NCBI GenBank assembly: GCA_029260825.1
Contig: JAJDCM010000400.1
Span: 1 to 59,601, forward strand
Direction of reading: 5' to 3'
From: Planctomycetota bacterium
Lineage (GTDB): Bacteria; Planctomycetota; JACOTG01; JAJDCM01
DNA: 59,601 bases
Shown here: one piece after another, positions 35,103 through 44,670 of the stretch
Layout of the letters: every line of letters begins with the position of its first letter
Numbering within the stretch: position 1 is the stretch's first letter
The notes under the pieces: model-generated
What the model was told of the DNA's origin: nothing
The model's input: only the letters and a program-made list of their open reading frames with translations
Database searches by the model: none
Made by a program: the position numbers and the translations under genes

Positions 35103-35715
35103 GGAACGATCTCCTGTGAGTATCTGGTTTTCCGCCAGCGTTCTAGCCCCGGAACCAGCGGGTTCCATCGGGAGCTAGAGATGCGCTCGCACTTTTCGTA
35201 GACTTCAAGGGTCTCTCTTAGAGTGGCCGGCGCGAGATTGATCTCGAGCTGCAGATTGGCTTTGATGCGCATTGCTCCCGCCCTTTGTTGTTCGTGAGTA
35301 AGCACCATTGATGTACCAAAGGGAGGGGATTTTTCATTTGTCGACTCTCTTGCATTCGAGCGGGAATCACCCGATTCTCGTTGATCTACACTAGCCTACT
35401 CGCCGCGTCACAATACAGGATCTAAGCTAGCTAAGCTAGAGGGCTAGGCTACGCATTTCGAGTTTGCGAGGGAATCTGACCGGAAGTACTTTGGTGCAGG
35501 CGGAGCCCTAGCCAACAAGGCGTTTCCCTGAACAGAGCTAGAAGGGAATGACAAAGTTTTCTGGCCGTCTCGACTGGAAATTGACGATTGAACGAAGCCG
35601 CTCCGACAAACTCAATGCCTCATCATCGGCAAGACCAAAACCTTTAATCTCCTTCAGTCCTCCCTTCCATCCCGCCCCTCTCCACATCCTTCCCTTTTTT
35701 CGGTACCCTTCCCCG
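35103..35715. other. Intergenic block with CTAG-rich inverted repeat
   Basis: These 613 bases separate the divergent TPR and GH31 genes. TAGCCTA at 35392-35398 and TAGGCTA at 35445-35451 form a 7-bp inverted pair around the near-palindromic stretch AAGCTAGCTAAGCTAG (35424-35439). CTAG, normally rare in bacterial DNA, occurs six times between 35391 and 35541. On the minus strand a frame from 35272 begins plausibly (MRIKANLQLEINLAPATL) but runs on into the TPR gene in the wrong frame, so a worn gene start is possible. The 5' leader of the GH31 gene, with no strong promoter seen, is in the right part. Confidence 0.35.
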
Positions 35716-38100
35716 ATGGACTACCACAAAAGCCACCAACCTGAGAATTTCTCCTTTCCCGGAAAAGGCCCTCATAAACCCGGTCAGCTTGTGCTGGGGC
35801 GCCGGAACTTTCGGTACAGGGTTACCGACCTCGGGGAAGATATCTTTCGCCTTGTCTTTCTCCACCGGCAGTGGGGAAGTCAAAAGAGTCAGGCTAAACT
35901 GTGTTCTCACTTTTCCGGAGAGAGCCGCTCCAAGCTACACATCCACAACAAGGGACTCTCCCTTCGCACCCATGACGGGTCAGAGATTCTGGCCAGTGAG
36001 CCGGGTCGACTCTTCGGAGTGAGTGGACGAGCATGGATGCTCCAGCTGCGCCACGAGAAGAACATGCAGTTCTATGGCCTCGGGGAGAAGTGCCTTGGCT
36101 TGGAAGTCTCCGGCATCCAGACCAAGTTCTGGAACACGGATGTGTGGTCCGATTTCGATGAACATCACTATCAACACGGAAACCCGGACCCTCTGTACGC
36201 TTCAATTCCCTATCTCATCATCAAGCGTGGAAATCAGTACGCAGGGATCCTCGTCAACAACCCATACCCGGTGTTCATCAACACAAATCCGAAGATCCTC
36301 ATCGGTGAAGTTCACGACCCCGCACTCGGCAAGCAATCCAGGTTCTTTGTTGGCTCGCCTGACGGTTTGCCGGAACTCTACCTGATCGTCGGGCCAAGTC
36401 TTCAGGAGCTCACGCAAAAACTGCAACGACTCTGCGGCACGACTCCTTTGCCACCTCTATGGGCACTTGGGCATCATCAGTGTCGCTGGGGTTATGAAAG
36501 CTATCGCGACCTGGATCGATTGGATCAGTCCTTTCGGAAACACAAAATACCCAACGATGGACTCTGGCTGGATATCGACTACATGTCCGAGTTCAGGGTC
36601 TTCACGTTCAACTCGAAACATTTCCCGTCCCCGACTTCGCAAGTTCAAGATCTGCGAGATCGAAACCGGCATGTCGTTCCCATCTTTGATCCCGGGGTGA
36701 AGGTGGATCCAAAATTCTCGGTCTATCGCTCGGCACTCAAGAACAAGGTCCTCTGTCAAAACCCTGAAGGGACACCGTACGTAGGATTCGTCTGGCCCGG
36801 AGCCACGGTCTTTCCAGACTTCTCACTTGAGTCAGCAAGAAAATGGTGGAGGGATCAGGTGGCTAGCTTTTCAAAACATGGATTCTCTGGAGCCTGGATC
36901 GATATGAACGATCCTTCCACGGGCGCTTCCGAAAATACCGAAATGCTTTTTCAAAACGGCAAAGATGCCCATGACACCTATCACAATCAATACGCGCTTG
37001 GCATGGCTGAAGCGACCCGGGCGGGCTTTCTTGCTCACCAACCAGATCGGCGCCCCTTCCTCCTTTCCCGCAGCGCATTCATCGGCAGCAGTCAATTTTC
37101 CGCTGTCTGGACAGGAGACAAGGTCTCCAACACTCATCACCTGCAAGGCGCCATTCCGCTCAGTCTGAACCTCGCCCTCTCCGGAATTCCATTCAATGGG
37201 CCAGATGTCCCCGGCTTCGGCGGAGACGCAACGCCAGAACTTGCGGCAACCTGGTACAAAGCAGGTTTTCTCTTTCCCTTCTTTCGAAACCACACCGCCA
37301 AGGCCACCCGAAATCAAGAACCCTGGGCATTCGGATCAAAAACCACCCGGATCATCCGCCACTACATCCAGATGCGGTATAAATTATTACCCTATCTCTA
37401 TAACCTCTTCATCGATCAGGAAGAAGACGGGACCGCAATCTTACGGCCCCTGTTTCACGACTTCCAGGACACGAAAAGGCTCCCCCTCGGATTCATCGAC
37501 GACCAGTTCTTGGTTGGCCCCTCGATCCTTCAGGCACCGATCCTTGATCCTCAGAAAGATCATCGAGAACTTGTGCTGCCCAAAGGGAGGTGGTTTGACG
37601 CGCGAGACGGCAAGTGGGTCGACGGAGGAAAGAGACTCCGGGTTCAGTGCAAAGCCAGCGAAACGCCGCTGTATGTTCGCAACGGGAGTATGATTCCCCT
37701 CCAACCCGGAACAAGAACCGATAACGACAGTGACCTCAGCACCGTCGACCTTCATGTGTTCATCGACCCCAAGAAGCCGGAAACGGCGGAGACCCTTTAC
37801 CGATTCGATGATGGTGTTTCTTTTGACTACAAAAAAGGCGCTCGAACATCCTTCAGGGTCATCGCCAAATCACGCAAAGCGAATGGACTGAAGATCACAG
37901 TAGATGAACTGAAACTCGGATACAAGGCCTGCAACGCCCGCTTCTTCGTCTACGGAAGTGATCCTCTCCTTGAAGTGGAGATCGAGAATAATCCTGGCTC
38001 CCGCGAGAGCCTGGCTCTTCAACTGAAGGAGTCAAACTGGACCTTTACAGGAAAAAGGATCTCTTGCCGCACGACGAATCGGATCCGGATCGGGAAGTAA
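35716..38100 (+). CDS. GH31 alpha-glucosidase family glycoside hydrolase
   Basis: A 794-residue enzyme with the GH31 (beta/alpha)8 barrel. An N-terminal beta-sandwich (~20-190) precedes the barrel (~215-570). The nucleophile is D396 in GAWIDMNDPS and the acid/base is D468 in VWTGDKVS; GLWLDIDYM and FNGPDVPGFGGDA are further family hallmarks. The family usually has E after WxDMN; here it is D399. Beta-sandwich domains close the C-terminus. Members release alpha-linked glucose or, in other branches, xylose or sulfoquinovose, or act as glucan lyases; alpha-glucosidase is most likely. There is no signal peptide at this start, so it should act in the cytoplasm. The ATG at 35716 was chosen because the upstream in-frame extension is non-homologous, proline-rich and lacks family features. 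It converges on the propeller gene. Confidence 0.92.
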   Translation: MDYHKSHQPENFSFPGKGPHKPGQLVLGRRNFRYRVTDLGEDIFRLVFLHRQWGSQKSQAKLCSHFSGESRSKLHIHNKGLSLRTHDGSEILASEPGRLFGVSGRAWMLQLRHEKNMQFYGLGEKCLGLEVSGIQTKFWNTDVWSDFDEHHYQHGNPDPLYASIPYLIIKRGNQYAGILVNNPYPVFINTNPKILIGEVHDPALGKQSRFFVGSPDGLPELYLIVGPSLQELTQKLQRLCGTTPLPPLWALGHHQCRWGYESYRDLDRLDQSFRKHKIPNDGLWLDIDYMSEFRVFTFNSKHFPSPTSQVQDLRDRNRHVVPIFDPGVKVDPKFSVYRSALKNKVLCQNPEGTPYVGFVWPGATVFPDFSLESARKWWRDQVASFSKHGFSGAWIDMNDPSTGASENTEMLFQNGKDAHDTYHNQYALGMAEATRAGFLAHQPDRRPFLLSRSAFIGSSQFSAVWTGDKVSNTHHLQGAIPLSLNLALSGIPFNGPDVPGFGGDATPELAATWYKAGFLFPFFRNHTAKATRNQEPWAFGSKTTRIIRHYIQMRYKLLPYLYNLFIDQEEDGTAILRPLFHDFQDTKRLPLGFIDDQFLVGPSILQAPILDPQKDHRELVLPKGRWFDARDGKWVDGGKRLRVQCKASETPLYVRNGSMIPLQPGTRTDNDSDLSTVDLHVFIDPKKPETAETLYRFDDGVSFDYKKGARTSFRVIAKSRKANGLKITVDELKLGYKACNARFFVYGSDPLLEVEIENNPGSRESLALQLKESNWTFTGKRISCRTTNRIRIGK

Positions 38101-38108
38101 TAAACTCT

Positions 38109-40400
38109 CTACTCCAAGGTGATTTGAACCGGGCCGAAAATCTCACTGACACCAGACAGATCGGCCTCATCCAGTGTGACCCCGGCCAAATAGAACGACC
38201 TCCCCGAAAGGCCTACACGATCCGGAACCTGAACCGTCGCCAATGCCCCTCCGGTTGAGGAAAGAACTCCCGAGAATTGACCGAACTGGGAGATATCCCC
38301 CCGGAGGCTCGCTCGAAAAATATCGTCCTGATCCAGAGGAAATATTCGAGAGTCGGGGGAAGGTAGTGCAGTTCCCGTGTCCGTGGTAATGGACGCAAGG
38401 AGGCGATAAGGAAGATTCGCTTCCTCGGGAATGTTCACGGTCAAGCCGAAGGTGGCGCCGATGACTGGATCAGCAAATCGAGTCAGCTCTTGTGGAGTGT
38501 ACCTGGAAATTCCGCCGGTCCGCATCGAGCCGAAGAATACCTCCTCATTCGATCCCACGGCCACCGTGTTCAAATAGCGTCCATGAGTCGTTCCGTCGGG
38601 AACGTCCTCAACATGAAACCGATCAAGAGACGGGCGATATCGGGAAACTCCTCCTCCAAAGGTGGCTAGCCAGACGTCTCCATATCCATCAATATCGATA
38701 TCCACGATCTGATCGTAACCGAGCTCGGAATCGCTCCGATTTCTGCTTTCCCACGAGCCCCCATCAAAGATGGCAAGCCCACGGCGGGTGCCAGCATAGA
38801 CCGAGCCATCGGGATGAACGGCGACTGCGTAGACCGTATTGGCCGGAATCCCTTCCGACGTGGAAGTCGAGGTATGAACCGTCCAGACGTCATTTCCCGG
38901 ACCCGCATCTCCGCCGTGAGAAAGATGTGCAACACCTCCGTTTCTCAATCCAAGCCAGAGAGACTCGGTATCCACCGGAGTGATGCAGAAAATTCCGGTT
39001 GAGGTCGGAAACCCGGGGAGGGGTTGAGAGTAACTACTCCAACTGGCTCCATCGTAGCGATAGAGACCATTCCTGCCTCCGGTCCACACGATGCCCGCTG
39101 AATCCACCGCAACATCAAAGAGAAAGGGATCTACAACCGGCGAATTGGTGCTATCGAAGATGGTCCAGGTTGTTCCGTCAAAGTGGTGAAGGGCCGTACC
39201 CGGAGGCCCTGGTGTCCCATCGTCAAAGGTCCCGATCCAAACGCTCCCGTCTCCTCCGTCCGCCAGAGTTACGACTCGATAGGACCGAAGTGGCGAATTG
39301 CTGGGATCAAAGACGGTCCACGATTCCCCATCCAGTTGAAAGAGTCCGCCAACTCCATCTTCCCCTCCACCGATCCAGACACGCCGGCTCGAGTCGACAA
39401 GCACCTCGTCGATCCGATCCGTGGTGAGGGGAGAATTCGTGGGGTCAAGAAAAGACCAATCCGGATGAACAACCGCGGGTTCGGGAAATAGATCTTCATT
39501 GGTTCCCCCATCTGCTTCCCATTGTTCAAAGAGATCGGCCTTGCCCACGCTGTCCGTCCAGACCACTACGCCGCTAGCCAGCAGAGGATCAATATCTTCG
39601 GTCAGCCAATCATCGATCGTCTGCATGTCAGTCAAAATATCGAACGGACTTGCACCCAACCAATCATCGGGGTGAGAAACAAGCAGATTGACGAAGGAAA
39701 GCTTTCCCGGAGTATGGGCCTCGATTGCGTACTGCAGGGAACGGGTCGTCTCTTTCGTAATGGATGAAGCTCTTCCCGATCCATCCGCGGCACCGGGAGA
39801 AAGACCGATCATGAACCCGGATGGGTCCTGTGAGTAACAATCCTCCTCGTCCCGGCGAAAGGGAATCTGACCGATATCAACAAGCTGAGTGGATCGATCT
39901 TTGGGACATGTTCCCCGTGTTCGGTACCCAAGGCCGGATAGAGTCGCCTCGGATCCTCCCCCCTCGATGTGCTGAGGGTAGGAGATTGGCGAGAACCCGG
40001 TGGTAAGAGCATTCAGAAAGACCGTTGCCTGAGTGAGGGTGACGCCACCGTGATCGTGATACGCGATCTCATGCCCACGAGACGCAAGATCTCCCAAGGA
40101 ACCAGGAAAGCCGGGACCATTGCCAAACATCAGACATCCGTTGATGAAGTTCCACGAACACGCAACGACCATGTTGCCCCCGTGGCTCTCGATCACCTGG
40201 CCCATCAAATCAAGGATGTTTCGTCCTTTGTTCCAGGTCGCCTCCACGTCCCAGGGGGACGGGTCCACGTGCACCATCCAGGAGATGTAAACCGGCTCAT
40301 CCACACCGGCCTGGCAAAACGCCGGGGTGGGGAGGAAGAGCAGCACGATGACCAGTGCGAGAAAGAGAAGACGAGGAGTGGCTGAAGTAGCGGGGCGCAT
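38109..40400 (-). CDS. Secreted protein: deacetylase-like domain plus ligand-type beta-propeller
   Basis: A 763-residue exported protein (signal ~1-31, ending PTPAFCQA). Residues ~35-300 look like a polysaccharide-deacetylase/NodB-like or related barrel: ISWMVHVDPS opens it and GHEIAYHDHGG holds clustered histidines and an aspartate in the usual metal-binding order, followed by a late HPDDWLG. Residues ~310-640 are repeated propeller blades of the Reg_prop kind (RVWIGGG, SVWIGTF, VWTGGRNGLYRYDGASW, VWLATFGGGVSRY). A last beta domain (~660-763) resembles planctomycete C-terminal modules. The pairing of a deacetylase-like domain with a sensor-type propeller is uncommon. The start is uncertain; ATG codons at 40400 and 40415 both have upstream purine-rich sites. 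Confidence 0.75.
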   Translation of the reverse strand: MRPATSATPRLLFLALVIVLLFLPTPAFCQAGVDEPVYISWMVHVDPSPWDVEATWNKGRNILDLMGQVIESHGGNMVVACSWNFINGCLMFGNGPGFPGSLGDLASRGHEIAYHDHGGVTLTQATVFLNALTTGFSPISYPQHIEGGGSEATLSGLGYRTRGTCPKDRSTQLVDIGQIPFRRDEEDCYSQDPSGFMIGLSPGAADGSGRASSITKETTRSLQYAIEAHTPGKLSFVNLLVSHPDDWLGASPFDILTDMQTIDDWLTEDIDPLLASGVVVWTDSVGKADLFEQWEADGGTNEDLFPEPAVVHPDWSFLDPTNSPLTTDRIDEVLVDSSRRVWIGGGEDGVGGLFQLDGESWTVFDPSNSPLRSYRVVTLADGGDGSVWIGTFDDGTPGPPGTALHHFDGTTWTIFDSTNSPVVDPFLFDVAVDSAGIVWTGGRNGLYRYDGASWSSYSQPLPGFPTSTGIFCITPVDTESLWLGLRNGGVAHLSHGGDAGPGNDVWTVHTSTSTSEGIPANTVYAVAVHPDGSVYAGTRRGLAIFDGGSWESRNRSDSELGYDQIVDIDIDGYGDVWLATFGGGVSRYRPSLDRFHVEDVPDGTTHGRYLNTVAVGSNEEVFFGSMRTGGISRYTPQELTRFADPVIGATFGLTVNIPEEANLPYRLLASITTDTGTALPSPDSRIFPLDQDDIFRASLRGDISQFGQFSGVLSSTGGALATVQVPDRVGLSGRSFYLAGVTLDEADLSGVSEIFGPVQITLE

Positions 40401-40598
40401 GGTAGGGACTCCCATCCTGATGAACTCCAATGCAAGTTCACCGGTTCCTATTTTGGCTTGTGAAGCCAGGTTTTCCAATCGAGCCAGGGAATGGCTGTTC
40501 TATGGAACCGCGGAGGCAATGAAGAGTTGCGGATAAAGTTGAACGATTTACGCCCCGCCCGACCTTGGTTGGCCCTATGGTAGACTTGAGTCAACCCC

Positions 40599-41534
40599 AT
40601 GAAACAACAGGCAAGACACATCCGATTCTTCTCGATCGTCCTTCTCCTCATTCTTGGCTGTGCTCCCAAAGACTCGACCCGAACCGCGGCGCAAGCCCTG
40701 GGTCTCAACTGGCAGGCCGAGGTGAAGGACGCAGACATGTTCGCGGACGGAGGGACCATCGGGTTCATTCTCACCGATGGTTTTCGGGAGATCCCCTGCT
40801 GCTACGATGGCCGGATGATCAAAACTGATCCTGACAGGGCTTCGCCTCGCCCACTCCGCCATCTATTCGTCGGAGCCCTCCACCCAGATCGTGCCGGTGC
40901 GGAAATGATTCCCATCTGCGGAGAAAGAGAACAGGCCATCCGGATTCTGCTGAAAGACTGGTACGAAAACCGGGCAACCGAAGAATACAAACACTTGAAA
41001 GCTGGCGTCGCCACTCCGCCCACCCAAGACTTCAGGAACGTTCACTATGTGGCTCAGCTCCTGGAGTATCTTGATCGAGATTCAACACCAGAGCGAAAAT
41101 ACGCCAATGACCTCGGGCTCGAAGGATCAATCGATATTCCGTGGATTCAGAAGTACGAAGATGGCGGCACCGTGGGGTTCGTGCTCGAAGATCAAGAAAA
41201 GAAGATCGAAGCGTGTCTTGATGGTCGCATGGAATCAGCTGATGAGGAAAACGATAGACCATTGAGACACTTCTTCGTCGGCGCGCTTCACCCCACTCAC
41301 GCCGGCGCGCGTTCGATTCCCATCAAGGGAGTTGAAGAAAAAGCCATCGTCGGCCTCTTGAGCGAGTGGGTGAACAGCAGGGTTTCGGTCAACGACCAGT
41401 TCAAGATCCTGAAGAAGACTTGCCCGGACGTGGGACCTGCCGCCCGAAGATGGCAAGCCGTCCGCCTCCTGTACAGGGTCGTAAGGATGCGCGACGAAAG
41501 AAAAATCGACACAACGAACCCATTTGAGGAATAA
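40599..41534 (+). CDS. Lipoprotein with two copies of an unfamiliar ~75-residue domain
   Basis: A 311-residue lipoprotein (lipobox LLILGC, Cys 21). Residues 50-125 and 188-261 are clear duplicates: both open with DGGT[IV]GF[IV]L, contain DGRM, share RPLRH[LF]FVGALHP, then an AG and IPI-G, and end in a helix LL-[KE]-W---R. The two copies are about half identical. The linker (126-187) and a C-terminal tail (262-311, basic) are unlike the repeats. I do not recognise the domain. The conserved histidines (RHxFVGALHP) could bind a ligand or metal. The gene stands alone between the propeller gene (divergent) and lysK, on whose stop it converges with a 14-base gap. Confidence 0.85.
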   Translation: MKQQARHIRFFSIVLLLILGCAPKDSTRTAAQALGLNWQAEVKDADMFADGGTIGFILTDGFREIPCCYDGRMIKTDPDRASPRPLRHLFVGALHPDRAGAEMIPICGEREQAIRILLKDWYENRATEEYKHLKAGVATPPTQDFRNVHYVAQLLEYLDRDSTPERKYANDLGLEGSIDIPWIQKYEDGGTVGFVLEDQEKKIEACLDGRMESADEENDRPLRHFFVGALHPTHAGARSIPIKGVEEKAIVGLLSEWVNSRVSVNDQFKILKKTCPDVGPAARRWQAVRLLYRVVRMRDERKIDTTNPFEE

Positions 41535-41548
41535 TCCGTCAGGAACCC

Positions 41549-42658
41549 CTACGCCATCAAACCCCGGAGCACGCCACTCAAGACGTCGATCGAGCGAAGA
41601 TATTCCCCCACGTCAACATGCTCATCCGGCGTATGATCCAGGCTGCTATCTCCCGGGCCGTAGGCGAGCATCGGCGTGTTCGGCCAGTGAGGTGCGACCA
41701 CGTTCATATCCGCCGTACCCGTCTTCACGACGAACCGAGGATTGCCGTCATGCTCTCGAATCGACTTCAGAAAGGCTCTCACCAGAGGATTCGCCTTTCC
41801 GGAACGATAGGCAACTTCACCCCCGGAAAACGAAAGATCAAGATCGTTGCCGAGCTCCTTCAATCTCTCGCTCAAGTCAGCTTCAAGCTCGGCGGGGGAA
41901 AGACGCTCCGGAAGGCGAAATCCGATCGACAGCCTCACGATGCCGATCGTTCCCGCGTCTTCTGAATTGATGCTACGAAGAGAAACAAGAACCCGATCAA
42001 AGGCCGATTTTGCCTCCAGCTTCTCGTTCCACTCCTCGCAATAGCGCTCGATCTCTTGCCAGAGACCAACCCCAACCTCCGCGGGAAGCGGCGCCTGTCC
42101 GGCAGAATGGGAAAACGGGGAACGCAACTTCACATCAAGCAACAACCTTCCCTTGTATCCAAGGGTGACTCGATCCCACCGGCTTGGCTCTCCAATCACG
42201 CAGCAGTAAGGATCCACCGAATGCTCTCTTCGATCCGACACCACCCGGCGAGCTCCCTTGCTTGTTGCCGCCTCTTCTTCCACCGCTCCGACAACCGTTA
42301 CCTTGAAATCATCGGCAACAGAAGCTCGGGCCGCAGCAACCGCGAAGGCGCAAAGAGGACCCTTCGCATCGACAGATCCCCGTCCATAGAAAAGATCTCC
42401 CTCCCGTCTTACCGGAACCTCCCCCGGAAACGTATCGATATGACCCAGCAGCAGGATCTCCCGGCTGCCGAATCCCTGGCTTCCCACGGCATTTCCCGCG
42501 CCATCCACCCTGGACGGGAGCCCCCTCTCGCTCATCCATCCACTCAAGAACTCGACCGCACTACGCTCTTCACGTGAAACGCTCGGAATGGAAACAAGCT
42601 TGACGAGAAGGTCAATGGCCTCCTCATCGGAAACGTGCCCAGCTTCTGACTCACCCAT
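41549..42658 (-). CDS. lysK: LysW-amino acid (lysine/ornithine) hydrolase
   Basis: A 369-residue M20-type metallo-hydrolase that frees lysine or ornithine from the carrier protein LysW, the last step of the carrier pathway. Residues of the di-metal site are visible: H in LLLGHIDTFPG, D in GRGSVDAKGP, EE in GAVEEEAAT, E in IGEPSRW and H in SLDHTPDEHV. The gene overlaps lysJ by 8 bases and is the last of the six-gene set. Length and motifs match Thermus/Sulfolobus LysK rather than the DapE or ArgE enzymes; the neighbours support the assignment. Specificity for lysine versus ornithine cannot be read. Confidence 0.9.
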   Translation of the reverse strand: MGESEAGHVSDEEAIDLLVKLVSIPSVSREERSAVEFLSGWMSERGLPSRVDGAGNAVGSQGFGSREILLLGHIDTFPGEVPVRREGDLFYGRGSVDAKGPLCAFAVAAARASVADDFKVTVVGAVEEEAATSKGARRVVSDRREHSVDPYCCVIGEPSRWDRVTLGYKGRLLLDVKLRSPFSHSAGQAPLPAEVGVGLWQEIERYCEEWNEKLEAKSAFDRVLVSLRSINSEDAGTIGIVRLSIGFRLPERLSPAELEADLSERLKELGNDLDLSFSGGEVAYRSGKANPLVRAFLKSIREHDGNPRFVVKTGTADMNVVAPHWPNTPMLAYGPGDSSLDHTPDEHVDVGEYLRSIDVLSGVLRGLMA

Positions 42659-43835
42659 CGAGAACCTCTTTCACCACCAGCAAAGCAGTATCCAGATCTT
42701 CTTCCAAAATAGTAAGCGGAGGAAGCAACCGCAACACGGTTGGCCCGGCGGGCAATGCCCACACTCCTGCATCCATCAACTTCTTCAGAACCGGCGTGAC
42801 TCGATGCCGCAATTCAACCCCGATCATCAGACCCAGGCCCCGAACCTCCCGGACAGCTTTCAAGTTGGCCGACAGAAGATCGGATTGAATCCGCTCGCCA
42901 AGACGAGCGGCCCTCTCACTCAACTTTTCTTCCTGAAGAACCGACAACACCGCACGAGATGCTGCACAAGCCAAAGGATTTCCCCCGAACGTCGACCCGT
43001 GAAGGCCAGGCTTGAAGGTTCCCAGCTCCTCTCTCCAAACGAGGGCACCCATGGGAATTCCGCCCCCAAGAGACTTCCCCAGGGTAATGAGATCCGGGGA
43101 GACGCCTGAATGTTCACAGGCGAAAAGACGCCCGGTTCGGCCAAGGCCGGTTTGAATCTCGTCGACGATCAGCAGCGCTCCGGTCTTCCGGCAACGCTCC
43201 TGCGCGAACAGAAGAAACTCCTCCGGGAGACAGTGGACACCTCCCTCCCCCTGAACGACCTCGATGATCAAACCAGCCGTCTCTTCCGTGACCGCCTTCT
43301 CGATTTCCTCCTCGACCGGAAGAACATGGACAAAGCCCGGTACCACCGGCAGAAAAGGTTCCCGGTATTTTTGATTTGCGGTCGCGCTCAAGGCGCCAAA
43401 AGTACGGCCGTGAAATCCTCGCTTCAAGGCCACCATTTCGGAGCGCCCGGTGAACAATCGGGCGGCCTTGATTCCCGCCTCGTTGGCTTCCGCTCCCGAG
43501 CTACACGGAAAGACCCGGGTGAGATCTCCCCTGTCACTTTTTCCAAGAGTGGCGCCAAGGGCTCGCGTCAACTCGGAAAACCAAAGGGCCCGTTGATCGT
43601 TGTAACTACTCTCGGTATGAGCAACGAGGAGTCCTGCCTGCTCTTGAATCGCTGCCAGAACCCTCGGATGGGAATGGCCGACGTTCGCCCAGCCCTGCGC
43701 CGCGGCAAGATCGATGTAGGATTTCCCTTCCGCATCCTCGAGGCGAGCCCCCTTCGCCGCAACGATAGTTACTGGACGACGCAAGGTTGCACCGGAAAAA
43801 TGGGCATCCTCAAGGGCTCTCATGTCATCAACCAC
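42651..43835 (-). CDS. lysJ: LysW-aminoadipate/glutamate semialdehyde aminotransferase
   Basis: A 394-residue class III PLP aminotransferase, converting the LysW-linked semialdehyde to LysW-linked lysine or ornithine. The PLP lysine lies in TLGKSLGGG, preceded by LLIVDEIQTGLGRTG. VFPCSSGAEANEAG and GSTFGGNPLACAA are family hallmarks. The frame opens with a GTG at 43835, overlapping lysZ by 8 bases; an ATG at 43823 is an alternative. The gene sits between lysZ and lysK on the minus strand. ArgD (acetylornithine aminotransferase) is its closest relative outside the pathway, but the complete lysW set makes the carrier-linked role more likely. Confidence 0.9.
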   Translation of the reverse strand: MVDDMRALEDAHFSGATLRRPVTIVAAKGARLEDAEGKSYIDLAAAQGWANVGHSHPRVLAAIQEQAGLLVAHTESSYNDQRALWFSELTRALGATLGKSDRGDLTRVFPCSSGAEANEAGIKAARLFTGRSEMVALKRGFHGRTFGALSATANQKYREPFLPVVPGFVHVLPVEEEIEKAVTEETAGLIIEVVQGEGGVHCLPEEFLLFAQERCRKTGALLIVDEIQTGLGRTGRLFACEHSGVSPDLITLGKSLGGGIPMGALVWREELGTFKPGLHGSTFGGNPLACAASRAVLSVLQEEKLSERAARLGERIQSDLLSANLKAVREVRGLGLMIGVELRHRVTPVLKKLMDAGVWALPAGPTVLRLLPPLTILEEDLDTALLVVKEVLDG

Positions 43836-44634
43836 CGATGACCGTCCCTTCTCCTTCGAGCGCGCGGGTTAGCGGGTTTTCCACCCGACCATCGGCAAAG
43901 ATGACCTTCCCGACCCCGTCCGCGAGAGCTTCCATCGCGCCCATGACCTTCTTCTTCATCCGGTCTTTCGCCACATCCATGAACTGTTCGATCTCGTCGG
44001 CAGGAATCTTTCGAATCAACGAACTCTCGTCCGGGAACTTCTCGAGAAGCCCGGGAACATTGGAAAGAATCACCAGCGTTTCGGCCGAAAGAGCAGCCGC
44101 CGTCATCGCTGCTGCCCGGTCTCCATCAACGTTGATTGCTTCCCCCTCGTAGCTGATGGCAGGAGGCGTCAACACGGGAAGATAGCCCTGCTCGAGCAAG
44201 GAGACCAAAAGTCCCGTATTGACCTTTTCAACCTTGCCGGTGAAATCATCCCGGACCACCATCTTGCGTCCGTTTCGAATGACCTTGATGACACTCTTTC
44301 GTGGTCCTTCCCACAGCCTGCCGTCAATTCCGGAAAGCCCGACAGCATTGACACCTCTCTGCTGAAACCGCTCCACCACGCCTTTATTTACCTGACCGCA
44401 GTAGACCATCTCGAAGATCTCCAGGGTCCGCTTGTCGGTGCGCCGTGAAGTGTAGCCGCTCACCGAAGTGAGAAACTCAGGAGGATGACCTAGCTTCTCG
44501 GAGACTTCGTTCGTGAGTGCCGAGCCACCATGAACGACCACAATCTTGTTTCCCGCCCGAACAAGACGAGACACATCATCGGCAATGAGATCGTAGTCAA
44601 TCCCGGTCCCGCCTCCGATCTTCACCACCAACAT
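43828..44634 (-). CDS. lysZ: LysW-aminoadipate/glutamate kinase
   Basis: A 268-residue member of the acetylglutamate kinase fold. It phosphorylates the side-chain carboxylate of LysW-bound alpha-aminoadipate or glutamate with ATP. Visible motifs are VVKIGGGTGIDYDL, VVVHGGSAL, INVDGDRAAAMTAAALSAETL and KVIFADGRVENPLTRAL. Length and the start of the protein are those of LysZ rather than ArgB, which usually has a longer N-terminus. A strong ribosome site (GGAGGG) precedes the ATG by about 8 bases, in the 36-base gap after lysY. It overlaps lysJ by 8 bases. Confidence 0.9.
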   Translation of the reverse strand: MLVVKIGGGTGIDYDLIADDVSRLVRAGNKIVVVHGGSALTNEVSEKLGHPPEFLTSVSGYTSRRTDKRTLEIFEMVYCGQVNKGVVERFQQRGVNAVGLSGIDGRLWEGPRKSVIKVIRNGRKMVVRDDFTGKVEKVNTGLLVSLLEQGYLPVLTPPAISYEGEAINVDGDRAAAMTAAALSAETLVILSNVPGLLEKFPDESSLIRKIPADEIEQFMDVAKDRMKKKVMGAMEALADGVGKVIFADGRVENPLTRALEGEGTVIGG

Positions 44635-44670
44635 GGCTGCTTCCCTCCTACCAGAAATGCTTTGAGAGCA

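Noticed and set aside
34910-35308. A 132-codon minus-strand frame upstream of and overlapping the TPR gene.
   Set aside because: Its second half is the wrong frame of the TPR gene; only the first ~35 residues look protein-like, so it is mentioned only as a possible worn gene start.
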